From Rhodoferax ferrireducens T118 (lineage in GTDB: Bacteria; Pseudomonadota; Gammaproteobacteria; Burkholderiales; Burkholderiaceae_C), in the NCBI RefSeq assembly GCF_000013605.1, contig NC_007908.1, forward strand, positions 868,001 to 932,000: 64,000 bases of DNA. Reading direction: 5' to 3'. Of the stretch, positions 8,983 to 17,325 are shown piece after piece; the first letter of the stretch is position 1, and each line of letters begins with the position of its first letter. The notes beneath the pieces were generated by a model that was not told where the DNA came from, searched no databases, and saw nothing but the letters and a program-made list of their open reading frames with translations. Made by a program: the position numbers and the translations under genes.

Positions 8983-9374
8983 TGATCATTTTGTCACCCC
9001 GGCGGCAAGGTCTTCTCTGAGCCGCCACAATCTCCACACTCTTTGAAAGCAAGCACGCCGCTTGATGCCCATGACCAACAGCCACCGCTTTGTGAAATCG
9101 ACCCAATGGATGCGCCCTGTCATCCGATGGTCTACCCGCTTTTCTTTGAACTCGCCGCGGTGGTTGCCCGCCTTTGTGCGTCATGCGCCCTTGCGCTTGT
9201 CGTCTTTTATCCTGCGCTGCTATCACCTGGCATTGCGTTAATCAAGGGGATGCCCGCGTTGGCCGCTCTTGGGGGCATTGGGCTTCAATAACCTCCATCA
9301 CCCGGGCCATGGCACCACCGGTTCCAACTTCTCCAACAACATCAAAAGTAGTTGGCATCGGTGGCAGTAGCTAC
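8983..9374. other. Apparently non-coding stretch left of the gene graveyard
   Basis: About 390 bp between the ABC1 kinase start and the allophanate hydrolase remnant. Short open frames exist on both strands, but none shows recognisable domains, a ribosome site or consistent codon bias. It may be eroded sequence of the same lost region. Confidence 0.4.
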
Positions 9375-9613
9375 GCACCTGTGGCGGTATGCGGTGCGCA
9401 TCTGAGTGGCTTGCCCGTGAACTGGCAACTCACTCAGCGCGCGAGTTTGGTACCTTTGTGTCAGGCATTGCGGCACCCTTGGGCATTGGCACGGTCGAAT
9501 TGGCAGACGGCACCTCGGTGCAAGGCTTTGTTTGTGAGGCCCACGCAACGACCCAGGCGCAAGACATCAGCCATTTTGGTGGTTGGCGGGCCTATTTGCG
9601 CAGCCTCGGTTGA
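9375..9613 (+). pseudogene. Allophanate hydrolase C-terminal fragment (remnant)
   Basis: Two pieces in different frames match the C-terminal domain of allophanate hydrolase (AtzF/UAL). In one frame, from about 9381, [17 protein letters not shown] matches the domain's opening strand. In another, ending at the TGA 9611-9613, [16 protein letters not shown] and [12 protein letters not shown] match its closing segment. The middle of the about 120-residue domain is missing and the two parts are out of frame, so this is a broken remnant. The amidase domain that should precede it is absent. It shows that a urea or allophanate catabolic gene once stood here. Confidence 0.75.
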
Positions 9614-9819
9614 TGGGGCACTGACGATGGCGTCACGGCAAAACCTTGGTGGAGATGAATGCCCGGAAGGCATCAATATCAGATTCAAACCGTCTGAACA
9701 ATTGCAGCCTCCTCAACAAGCCGTTGCGTTTCAAGCCAGGATCTACGCCGTTACATAACAATACAATCCAGAAAAAACAGACGCCAAGAAACACATTGGC
9801 CATCTAAAAGGGAAGTGTT

Positions 9820-10557
9820 TTGCTTAGTAACCGCTCGGTGACCTATTCACCGGAACAGGTGCTGTGGGCACTGGGGAGTCTGTGCACGCTGCATCAGAAG
9901 CCGTTCGCAGCTGAGCTGGTGGCGCCCGAGTTGCCTTCTGATTCGCCGGAAGGCATTGAGCCATGGGTGATCATTCAGGCAGGCGAACGGCTGGGCTTCA
10001 AGGTCAAGCCGGCTCAAATCACGCCAGAGCGCGTATCGCGCTTATCCGACCCCGCCAAAGGTCTGCGCAGCCTGGCCGTCTTTGATGCCAATGCCGATGG
10101 TCGCATCGATGTCCTGGACCCGGTCTACGCCCTGCTCAAAGTCTGGCAAGACCTGAACCAGGACGGTAACCACACTCACAGCCTACAGATTGGGCCCCAT
10201 ACGGAAACCGCGCAAGACGAAACCAATGGCGTGTAAGAATTCAGAAGCCTGGCCGACTGGGGCATCACCGCCATTGACTACGGACACGGCCGCTACGAAT
10301 ATGCTAGCAGTCTGCTAAATAGTGAAGTTGGCTACGGCTCGATTTCTACTCAAACACTGGAGGCCAAAGAGGAAGGCGTGCTGTACACCGCAGTGCAGGG
10401 TGGCATCCGCATTGATGCCACCGACGGCAAACCCGAGGTGCTGGTCACGCAGGTTCTTGTCAGAAATAGGGAACTCTCATGCCAAAGACGATCCCTTCTC
10501 AATCTGACAAGCCGTAGAAATTCCGAGGACCAAGATGGCTCTATAGCCAGCAAATGA
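9820..10557 (+). pseudogene. Chimeric remnant: type I secretion ABC transporter N-terminus fused to RTX-protein sequence
   Basis: The frame opens with TTG at 9820 after AAGGGAAG. Residues 1-65 (YSPEQVLWALGSLCTLHQKP and GFKVKPAQITPE) match the C39-peptidase-like N-terminal domain of type I secretion ATPases. At about residue 70 it changes to sequence typical of large RTX adhesins or hemolysins: SLAVFDANADGRIDVLDPVY then LLKVWQDLNQDG, an Asp/Asn-rich calcium-type loop. TAA at 10234-10236 interrupts it. The same frame continues in RTX-like sequence (EFRSLADWGITAIDYG ... KPEVLVTQVLV) to a TGA at 10555-10557. A CAA-to-TAA change (Gln to stop) would explain the interruption. The fused architecture suggests a deletion joined transporter and substrate genes. 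Confidence 0.7.
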
Positions 10558-10563
10558 CTGTGA

Positions 10564-11817
10564 ATGGATAAAAGCAGCATGACAATGCTCAACCGTTTTT
10601 TAAAAATGTTGACGGGTGTTGCTCTGGCAGTCTCTGTTCATGGCATTGGGGCGCAACCCATGGATCCAGTGAAGTCCATCATGGATCAATGGGTGAAGTC
10701 AGGAAAGCTGAGGATCACCGGCCCCAAGCGCCCGATTCCGCTCGAACTGACCGATGAGCAACGTGCGATGCTCACCGAGTCGCCGGATATGTTTCCGTAC
10801 ATTGAGGTTGAAGGGCTTGACCCCGGCTATCCTCACTTTCGCCCGTTCTGGATGGATGAGGTTCGCCTCATCATGTCGGTTCAGCGTCACGGCGATTGGC
10901 GCGCAGCACCGGGTGAGCTTTCAAAGATTGTCATCTTCAACACCGACACCAAGCAGTTCGAGGAAACACCCTACAGCGGTGCTTTGGAATGCTTCACGCC
11001 AGATCGCATGGTGGTGGTGGAAAACCTCAACGGATGGGGAGGGCGGGGCAAAGTCGCCAGCGACAGGACTAATCCTTACCCTGTTCTGGCTGGGCGCTAC
11101 GGTGAGCCACTAAAGGCTGAGGCATACGCGGGATTCGAAACGCGGTTCAACAAATTTACCTGCCGTGCCTTCAACCCCAAAAGCGACCCGCCAGCGAATG
11201 AAAACTACTGGATGCATCCCTTACGTGATGGAGATGGTGCGTTGGGGTACAAGTCTCCTTTGAGTCTCGCCAGGGGACTACCGGGTCTGCTCTTGTTTGA
11301 CTCAACAGGCAAGGTTTACGCCGAACGCACGTTCGGGGCAGAGTGGCACTTTGACGACAGGATTTTCTTCAACACAACAACCCGCCGATATTTCTATTCT
11401 TCTTCAGGAGATAAATGTGGCGATACCAGCAAGGGCAGTGCAATGCCTGGAATGACAATTTCTTTTCGTGTCGGCGAAGGCTGGCAGGAGCATGCGACAC
11501 CAGCGCTATTTGTCAATATGCTGGATTGGTGTTTTCCTTCATCTTTTGATGTTGTTGATACTGCGGCCGGATTGGTCTATTGGCCGATTTCGGTATACGA
11601 CCCACGTCGGCACATGCCTCTATACCACCGCGGCCTGTACATCCAAGTGGGTGACAAGATGCACCGCTTCTTCAAAGCACATGCTGGAGTGACCGCCATC
11701 AGCCCCAGTGGCTGCCGCGTCTTTGCCCCCTACAAGCCAGATACCTACGACCCATCACCCAGCGGTGATGTACCCAAAGCCAGAATTTTTAACGTTTGCC
11801 AGGGAGATAAGAAATGA
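10564..11817 (+). CDS. Exported protein of unknown family
   Basis: A 417-residue protein I do not recognise. It begins with a signal peptide (MTMLNRFLKMLTGVALAVSV ... GIGAQP; the in-frame ATG at 10579 may be the true start) and has no later membrane helix, so it is probably periplasmic or secreted. The mature part is rich in aromatic residues and Pro/Gly with several Cys (ECFTPDR, FTCRAF, SGDKCGD, WCFPSSF, SGCRVF, NVCQGDKK), which could form disulfides in the periplasm. No repeats or catalytic motif were seen. It starts 7 bp after the RTX-like remnant and its stop overlaps the next ATG (ATGA), so it belongs to the decayed type I secretion neighbourhood but appears intact itself. Confidence 0.65.
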   Translation: MDKSSMTMLNRFLKMLTGVALAVSVHGIGAQPMDPVKSIMDQWVKSGKLRITGPKRPIPLELTDEQRAMLTESPDMFPYIEVEGLDPGYPHFRPFWMDEVRLIMSVQRHGDWRAAPGELSKIVIFNTDTKQFEETPYSGALECFTPDRMVVVENLNGWGGRGKVASDRTNPYPVLAGRYGEPLKAEAYAGFETRFNKFTCRAFNPKSDPPANENYWMHPLRDGDGALGYKSPLSLARGLPGLLLFDSTGKVYAERTFGAEWHFDDRIFFNTTTRRYFYSSSGDKCGDTSKGSAMPGMTISFRVGEGWQEHATPALFVNMLDWCFPSSFDVVDTAAGLVYWPISVYDPRRHMPLYHRGLYIQVGDKMHRFFKAHAGVTAISPSGCRVFAPYKPDTYDPSPSGDVPKARIFNVCQGDKK

Positions 11818-12113
11818 GCCAAGCTGTCGGAACCACCATCACCTGGCGCGAGGCACGCCAGGACGACAAGGACTACGCCATCACCAGCATTGACCCGGTG
11901 TTCAAGGAACTCAAGGTTTGGCAGGACGTCAATGGCGACCAGCAGTTCATCATTACAAAGGTAACCAATTTGTTAGGCAAGTTGCACAGCAACACAAACC
12001 AAAGAATTCCTGAAATCATAGCTATGAGCGCAATTAATACGGGGGCTAGAGGCGAATTTAGTTCAAGAGTCAGGTTTGCCGCGAATGATGGCGTTTGGGG
12101 GGCGACAGCATGA
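11814..12113 (+). pseudogene. RTX-like fragment containing a dispersed-repeat insertion
   Basis: A 99-residue open frame starting at the ATGA overlap. Residues 26-43 (SIDPVFKELKVWQDVNGD) resemble the DPVYALLKVWQDLNQDG segment of the fused remnant at 9820, so this looks like another piece of an RTX protein. The second half (IAMSAINTGARGEF) is the translation of a copy of the GGGGGCTAGAGGC repeat. The protein is too short for any RTX family and has no recognisable domain end. It is best read as a decayed fragment, though it could still be translated because it is coupled to the preceding gene. Confidence 0.55.
12014..12054 (+). repeat. Copy A of a short dispersed repeat (GGGGGCTAGAGGC family)
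   Basis: Contains TACGGGGGCTAGAGGC at 12038-12053, a 16-nt exact match (reverse complement) to 39709-39724. It is preceded by an AGCTATGAGCGC-type stretch as in the other copies. It is read in frame inside the 99-residue RTX-like fragment. Confidence 0.65.
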
Positions 12114-12283
12114 AGCTCTTTTCCGTTCGTTTTGCCATTGGTTCGTCCGCGGCTATGGCGCTGCCAACCTATTTGCTTGCGGTCTGCATGGCGGTGCTCG
12201 GTGTGAGCGCACAGGCCCGAAGCGCTGAACCGGACAAACCGCTGACTCAAGCTGAAGTGCAAGCGGCTTTGGGAGGTTGCAGC

Positions 12284-12811
12284 GTGAATACTTTTGCTCA
12301 ATTCATCAAGACCTGGTTTCGGGTTGTTTCGCTGGCCTTGGTCTTGGGGCTGGGTCTGGTTGGTGCAGGCTGCGCGAGCGGGCCACCACTTGTCGATCAT
12401 GCATTCAGTTTTGATGCGGGAGTTGAAAGTCCTAACGTAAAGATTCTTGATTTTAAATACGGCACAGCCGGTCTTTTGACGACAAGCGCCACACAGTCGG
12501 ATATCAAGAATGAAGCAACTCGGCAGTATTCAAACATTAACGGCAGCTTTCCAAAGGGTGACACGCTTTACGTTAAGTGGCGCATTAAATCTACCGGGGA
12601 AGTTATTGAAGACACAGTGGATCTCAAAAGCCGGTTGCCATCAGACATTTCACAGCATCGAATCCATTTTGTGATTCAAGGTCGAGAACTTCATGTTTAT
12701 TTGGTGAGCCCAGAACTTCGGCATAAAGGGTCGCCACCCTTTGGCCCGAAAAAATATCGAGACTACTTCAAAGTCTATGAGATTTATCCAACGTCCACAT
12801 TGAACAAATAG
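12284..12811 (+). CDS. Putative lipoprotein of unknown function
   Basis: A 175-residue protein with a lipoprotein signal: VNTFAQFIKTWFRVVSLALV, then a hydrophobic run ending in the lipobox VGAGCAS (Cys about residue 28). GTG at 12284 is chosen because GGGAGG lies 8 bp upstream and a complete signal peptide follows. The frame is also open upstream to an ATG at 12110, encoding a second, unrelated signal-peptide-like stretch (AMALPTYLLAVCMAVLGVSA) and AEPDKPLTQAEVQAALGG. That upstream part looks like the 5' end of a different gene fused here. The mature domain (DHAFSFDAG, ILDFKYGTAG, LYVKWRIKSTG) is probably beta-rich and is not a family I can name. Confidence 0.6.
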   Translation: MNTFAQFIKTWFRVVSLALVLGLGLVGAGCASGPPLVDHAFSFDAGVESPNVKILDFKYGTAGLLTTSATQSDIKNEATRQYSNINGSFPKGDTLYVKWRIKSTGEVIEDTVDLKSRLPSDISQHRIHFVIQGRELHVYLVSPELRHKGSPPFGPKKYRDYFKVYEIYPTSTLNK

Positions 12812-12864
12812 CCATCACAAAGGAAACCAATTATGGGAAGCATCGCAGGCACAGCCAGTACTAC

Positions 12865-12999
12865 CGGAACACTATGGGCTTTGTGGTCCTTGGTCAAAAG
12901 GCACCCGTCAAGATTGCCGCATACCCATTTCAGAAGTGCGGACTGCTCGCTGGGAAAGTGGCACTACTCAGTGCTGACTCTGTGGTCAAGCGATTCAAG
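12865..12999 (+). pseudogene. HlyD-family membrane fusion protein fragment
   Basis: In frame from 12874, the stretch MGFVVLGQKAPVKIAAYPFQ then KCGLLAGKVALLSADS matches the conserved C-terminal beta-barrel region of HlyD/LapC-type type I secretion adaptor proteins (usual form: GQ-VKLAAYPFQKYG-L-G-V--LSADS). The remaining 350 or so residues expected of the family are absent, and sequence on both sides is unrelated. It is therefore a small remnant, consistent with loss of a whole type I secretion locus here. Confidence 0.7.
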
Positions 13000-13073
13000 G
13001 CGGCCTTCCAGTCCCGAGTCGGCATGACCCACGCATCCTTCTTGCGAGCATGCGTTCAAATTGCAACTACCGG

Positions 13074-14240
13074 TCAGCTGGCAAGGGCACTCATCTCGCG
13101 ATAAAGATCCGCTTTGCCTTCGAAGCCGATGCCGGGCAGCTCCGGCAAGGTGACGTAGCTGTTTTCGACCTTCACCCCATCAGGAAAGCCACCGTAGGGC
13201 TGGAACAAGTCGGGGTAGGACTCATTGCCGCCAAGGCCGAGACCTGCGGCGATAGCCAGTGACATCTGATGTCCGCCATGCGGGATGCAGCGCGAGGTCG
13301 ACCAGCCGTGCTCTTTCAGCATCTCCAGGGTGCGCAGGTATTCCACGAGGCCGTAGCTCAGAGCGCAGTCAAACTGCAGCCAGTCACGGTCAGGCCGCAT
13401 ACCACCGTAGCGAATCAGGTTGCGCGCGTCCTGCATCGAGAAGAGATTTTCGCCGGTGGCCATCGGCCCGGCGTAGTGCTGGGCGAGTTCTGCCTGCAGG
13501 GCATAGTCAAGCGGATCACCGGCTTCCTCGTACCAGAACAGGCCGTAGTTCGACAGCGCCTTGGCGTATTCGACGGCCGTCTTCAAGTCGAATCGGCCGT
13601 TGGCATCCACGGCCAGTTTCTGGCCAGGTCCCAACAGTCTCAGCACGGCCTCAATGCGTTTGCAGTCTTCGCTGAGAGATGCGCCGCCAATCTTCATTTT
13701 GACCACGGAATATCCGCGGTCAAGGTAGCTGCGCATTTCCCGCTCCAGCCCTTCAATCCCCTGGCCGGGCCAGTAGTACCCGCCGGCCGCATAGACGAAG
13801 ACCTTGCGCTTGGGCCGGCCGTCACCATAGCGTTCAGCAAGCAGTTGGTAAAGTGGTTTGTCTTCGATCTTGGCGACCGCGTCCCACACCGCCATGTCAA
13901 TCGTGCCCACTGCAACCGAGCGCTCGCCATGACCACCGGGCTTTTCATTGGTCATCATGGTTGTCCAGATCTTGTGGGGGTCGAGGTTGTTTCCGCTGTC
14001 GTCTCCCAGACTCTCTGGAGACGCTTCGAGGATGCGCGGGGCGAACCGTTCGCGGATCAGCGAGCCCTGGCCGTAGCGGCCGTTCGAGTTGAAGCCGTAG
14101 CCGATCACAGGTTTGCCGTCACGGATGACGTCGGTGACGACCGCCACCAGGCTCAGTGTCATCTTTGAAAAGTCGATGTACGCGTTGCGGATGTCGGATT
14201 TGATGGGTTTGGTAGCTTCACGGATGGCAGTAATTTTCAC
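13074..14240 (-). CDS. D(-)-tartrate dehydratase (enolase superfamily)
   Basis: A 388-residue Mg-dependent acid-sugar dehydratase of the mandelate racemase/enolase superfamily; expected reaction D-tartrate to oxaloacetate plus water. Characteristic segments: KMKIGG (KxK catalytic lysine), AVDANGRF, WYEEAGDP and ATGENLFS (metal ligands Asp-Glu-Glu), and the His-bearing CIPHGGHQMS. The pattern NAYIDFSKMT ... GYGFNSNGRYGQG is specific to characterised D-tartrate dehydratase. Start: GTG at 14240 with AAAGGAG upstream, directly at the conserved N-terminus (VKITAIREATKPI); the frame runs further upstream without homology. A LysR gene is divergent, and tartrate dehydrogenase lies about 1.1 kb away on the same strand, forming a tartrate-utilisation island. 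Confidence 0.9.
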   Translation of the reverse strand: MKITAIREATKPIKSDIRNAYIDFSKMTLSLVAVVTDVIRDGKPVIGYGFNSNGRYGQGSLIRERFAPRILEASPESLGDDSGNNLDPHKIWTTMMTNEKPGGHGERSVAVGTIDMAVWDAVAKIEDKPLYQLLAERYGDGRPKRKVFVYAAGGYYWPGQGIEGLEREMRSYLDRGYSVVKMKIGGASLSEDCKRIEAVLRLLGPGQKLAVDANGRFDLKTAVEYAKALSNYGLFWYEEAGDPLDYALQAELAQHYAGPMATGENLFSMQDARNLIRYGGMRPDRDWLQFDCALSYGLVEYLRTLEMLKEHGWSTSRCIPHGGHQMSLAIAAGLGLGGNESYPDLFQPYGGFPDGVKVENSYVTLPELPGIGFEGKADLYREMSALAS

Positions 14241-14367
14241 TCGGTAACTCCTTTGGCAGATAATGAAACTGGTGGCGACACGGCGCCGGAACAGGTGAAT
14301 GATCGTCATCGCGGCCCTGACTGTCCAATGCTGCTTTTCAATTCTTGTATGCCCTCAAAGCACCGGT

Positions 14368-15273
14368 ATGAATCTTTCTTGGCTCCTTGACTTTCAGGCG
14401 TTGGCCACCAGCGGCAATTTTTCGCGCGCTGCAGCAGATCGGGCCATGACGCAGCCCGCATTCAGCCGGAGAATTCGGGCCCTCGAAACGTGGCTCGGTG
14501 TCACCCTGTTCGACCGGAGCACGCATCCGGCCACCCTCACGGAAGTTGGCGAATGGTTTCGTGCCGAGGCGCAAACCATCCTCGCGCGCGTGGCGCGGGT
14601 TCCCGACGAAGCCCGGGCGGTTGCAGCTTCGAGTTCAGCAACCTTGCGATTTGCGGCGACGCATGCTTTGTCTCTCACCTTTCTTCCGGCGTGGCTGCGA
14701 ACCCTGGAGACAAGACTTGCGATGGGTTCAATCCAGTTGGTGTCCGATGTGCTTCAGCAGTGCGAGGCGCTGATGTTGCAGGGGCGTGCGCAGTTCATGT
14801 TGTCTCACGCGCATGTGCTGGTGCCGGGCCGGCTCGACCCCGGAAGCTATCTGTCAGTCAAAGTCGGCACCGACACCCTGATCCCGGTGGCCGCCGGCAA
14901 TGGTTCGGGCGCGCCTCGCCATTGTCTGGGCGCAAATGCCGATGTGCGTGTTCCTTTGTTGTCCTATAGCGATGAGTCTGGTCTCGCACGCGTGATAGGT
15001 GCGCTGCGTGGCGACGCGCTGGAGAAGTGTGGCACCGAAACCGTTTTTACTGCACATCTGGCAGCGGTTCTTAAATCCATGGCCCTGGACGGGCGTGGGG
15101 TGGCGTGGCTACCCGTCAGTCTGATTCAAGACGAGCTTCAGGATGGAAGACTGGTGGAAGCTGCTCAGCCGGACTGGCGTATTGAACTGGACATCCGGCT
15201 GTTCCGCAATCAAGCCACAGCCCCGCCGGCGGCCGAAGCCTTTTGGCGTGCAGTTGCCTTATCTCTGGCCTGA
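14368..15273 (+). CDS. LysR-family transcriptional regulator (tartrate dehydratase-linked)
   Basis: A 301-residue LysR regulator. The N-terminal winged helix-turn-helix (residues 1-65) includes ALATSGNFSRAAADRAMTQP and RRIRALETWLGVTLFDRS. The effector-binding domain follows, ending about residue 295. It is divergent from the D-tartrate dehydratase gene across a 127-bp spacer, the classic LysR layout, so control of that gene by tartrate or a related hydroxyacid is likely (inference). ATG at 14368 is taken because the helix-turn-helix begins immediately; an in-frame start at 14299 would overlap the upstream promoter region. Confidence 0.9.
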   Translation: MNLSWLLDFQALATSGNFSRAAADRAMTQPAFSRRIRALETWLGVTLFDRSTHPATLTEVGEWFRAEAQTILARVARVPDEARAVAASSSATLRFAATHALSLTFLPAWLRTLETRLAMGSIQLVSDVLQQCEALMLQGRAQFMLSHAHVLVPGRLDPGSYLSVKVGTDTLIPVAAGNGSGAPRHCLGANADVRVPLLSYSDESGLARVIGALRGDALEKCGTETVFTAHLAAVLKSMALDGRGVAWLPVSLIQDELQDGRLVEAAQPDWRIELDIRLFRNQATAPPAAEAFWRAVALSLA

Positions 15274-15331
15274 GCGGTGACCAGACTGCCGCGTAATGGC
15301 TGCGTCAGCCTCGATCGCGTTCACGGTGGCG

Positions 15332-16420
15332 TCATGCGCCTTTGCCCTTGGAGCTTTTGGCCAGTTGGCTGCACACGGCCTGCGTCACCTCGGTTGTGGT
15401 GGCTTTGCCGCCCAGGTCACGGGTGTGCAGGGCCGGGTTGGCGGTGACTTGCTCGATGGCTTGCATGAGGCGCCTGGCGGCCTCCAACTCGCCCAGGTGC
15501 TCCAACAGCATCACCACCGACCAGAAGGTGCCGACCGGGTTGGCCAAGCCTCTGCCCATGATGTCAAAGGCTGAACCGTGGATGGGTTCAAACATCGAAG
15601 GGTAGCGGCGCTCGGGATCGATGTTGGCGGTGGGTGCGATGCCCAGGCTGCCAGCCAGTGCCGCGGCCAGGTCACTCAGGATGTCGGCATGCAGGTTGGT
15701 CGCAACAAGGGTGTCCAGTGTGGCCGGACGGTTCACCATGCGGGCCGTTGCGGCGTCCACCAGTTCTTTATCCCACGTTACATCGGGAAACTCTTTTGAA
15801 ATTTGCACTGCGATCTCATCCCACATGACCATGGCATGGCGTTGTGCGTTGGACTTGGTGACCACGGTCAACAACTTGCGCGGACGGGACTGAGCCTGCT
15901 TGAAGGCGTAGCGCATGATGCGCTCGACGCCAGCGCGGGTCATCATCGACAAATCGGTGGCGGCCTCGATCGGCTGGCCTTGGTGGACGCGGCCACCCAC
16001 ACCCGAATACTCACCCTCCGAATTCTCGCGCACGATGACCCAGTCCAGGTCCTCGGGCCTGCAGCGTTTCAGCGGCGCGTCGATGCCAGGCAGGATGCGG
16101 GTGGGGCGCACATTGGCGTACTGGTCAAAGCCCTGACAGATTTTGAGACGCAAGCCCCAGAGTGTGATGTGGTCAGGGATGTCCGGGTCACCTGCAGAGC
16201 CAAACAAAATCGCATCTTTGCCGCGCAACGCGTCCAGTCCGTCGGCTGGCATCATGGCGCCGTGTGCGCGGTACCAATCACCGCCCCAGCCGAAGTTCTC
16301 GAACTCGAACTTGAACGTGTTGCTGGACGCCGCCAGTGCCTCCAGTACGGTCTGCCCCGCTGGCACGACTTCCTTTCCGATCCCATCACCTGGAATACAG
16401 GCAATTTTGTAAGTCTTCAT
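15332..16420 (-). CDS. ttuC: Tartrate dehydrogenase / D-malate dehydrogenase family
   Basis: A 362-residue member of the isocitrate/isopropylmalate dehydrogenase family, TtuC/DmlA branch. It would oxidise tartrate or D-malate with NAD, giving oxaloglycolate or pyruvate. Motifs: IACIPGDGIGKEVVPAG at the N-terminus, ENSEGEYSGVGGRVHQG, the catalytic Lys in VTKSN, Asp metal ligands in the DAATARMVNRP and LHADILSDLAA regions, and EPIHGSAFDIMGRGLANPVG. Length is normal. ATG at 16420 is preferred over an upstream TTG. A LysR gene of the associated regulator family starts 98 bp away in the opposite direction. Tartrate versus D-malate cannot be decided from sequence alone; the neighbouring D-tartrate dehydratase favours tartrate. 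Confidence 0.88.
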   Translation of the reverse strand: MKTYKIACIPGDGIGKEVVPAGQTVLEALAASSNTFKFEFENFGWGGDWYRAHGAMMPADGLDALRGKDAILFGSAGDPDIPDHITLWGLRLKICQGFDQYANVRPTRILPGIDAPLKRCRPEDLDWVIVRENSEGEYSGVGGRVHQGQPIEAATDLSMMTRAGVERIMRYAFKQAQSRPRKLLTVVTKSNAQRHAMVMWDEIAVQISKEFPDVTWDKELVDAATARMVNRPATLDTLVATNLHADILSDLAAALAGSLGIAPTANIDPERRYPSMFEPIHGSAFDIMGRGLANPVGTFWSVVMLLEHLGELEAARRLMQAIEQVTANPALHTRDLGGKATTTEVTQAVCSQLAKSSKGKGA

Positions 16421-16518
16421 ATCGTCGCCCAAATAAATTGTGGTGTGGTCGGACTATACCCATTGCAGCATTTAATGAACGGCCTTGAAGTCAAGCCAGT
16501 ATTTACTTTGATTCACCA

Positions 16519-17232
16519 ATGTCTACGCCCACTTCTGCTCCTTCCGAGATGGCATTTTTTAGCTTGCTGGTGCGTTTCGGAAGTTTTTCGAATGCTGCGC
16601 GCGAGCTTGATATCACCACCCGGGCGGCCAGCAAGCGACTGGCCCAGATGGAGGCGCGGCTGGGTGTGCAGTTGCTCAATCGCACGACGCGGCGCATGGG
16701 CCTCACACCCGAAGTTGAGGTGTACTTGGAACACGCGCGCCGCATCCTCGCCGATATTGGTGACATGGAGCGGTTGGTGTCAAACTCAGTTGGCGCGCCC
16801 AAAGGCCTGCTGCGCGTGAACGCCACTTTGGGTTTTGGACGCAGCCACATCGCTTCATTGATTTCAGACTTTGCAAAACTCTATCCGGAAGTGCAGGTCC
16901 AACTGCAGCTCACGGTCAATCCACCACCACTGACTGAAGACGCATTCGATATCTGCATTCGCCAGGGTGACGAGGCCTACGGCATTTGGCACCTGAGCTC
17001 AGGCCAGCGCACCGAGACTGTCAAGGTGCGCGGAACCTTAAGCACCAACGACGGCGAGACCGCGCTGAATTGGGCGCTTGATGGTCACGGCGTCGTGATG
17101 CGTGCGGAATGGGATATCGCCAAATACCTGGACAGTGGACGCTTGCGCCAAGTGCTAACGAACTGGCAGACACCGCCTGCTGATATTCACGCGGTTTACC
17201 CACAACGGCTCACCCGCGGGCCACCGAACTGA
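16519..17232 (+). pseudogene. LysR-family regulator (DmlR/TtuA type) with internal deletion
   Basis: Only 237 residues against about 300 for the family. The helix-turn-helix domain is intact (LLVRFGSFSNAARELDITTR, RLAQMEARLGVQLLNRTTRR). The effector domain is joined abruptly: FDICIRQGDEAYGIWHLSSG skips the roughly 55-60 residues normally found between the conserved D-CIR strand and the W-F--G segment. The end is also altered: VYPQRLTRGPPN stops early, where homologues continue for about 15 residues; a +1 shift would read AHPRATELTDH. It still occupies the divergent regulator position next to ttuC. Frame is kept across the deletion, so a DNA-binding but possibly non-inducible protein could be made. 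Confidence 0.7.
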
Positions 17233-17325
17233 CCGACCATTGATTGTTGGCTGTAGTTCCGACGCGAGAAGTGGCGCTACGATACCAGTCCGTTGTTGCC
17301 CCCCTTTCTACTTTGAGGAATATCC

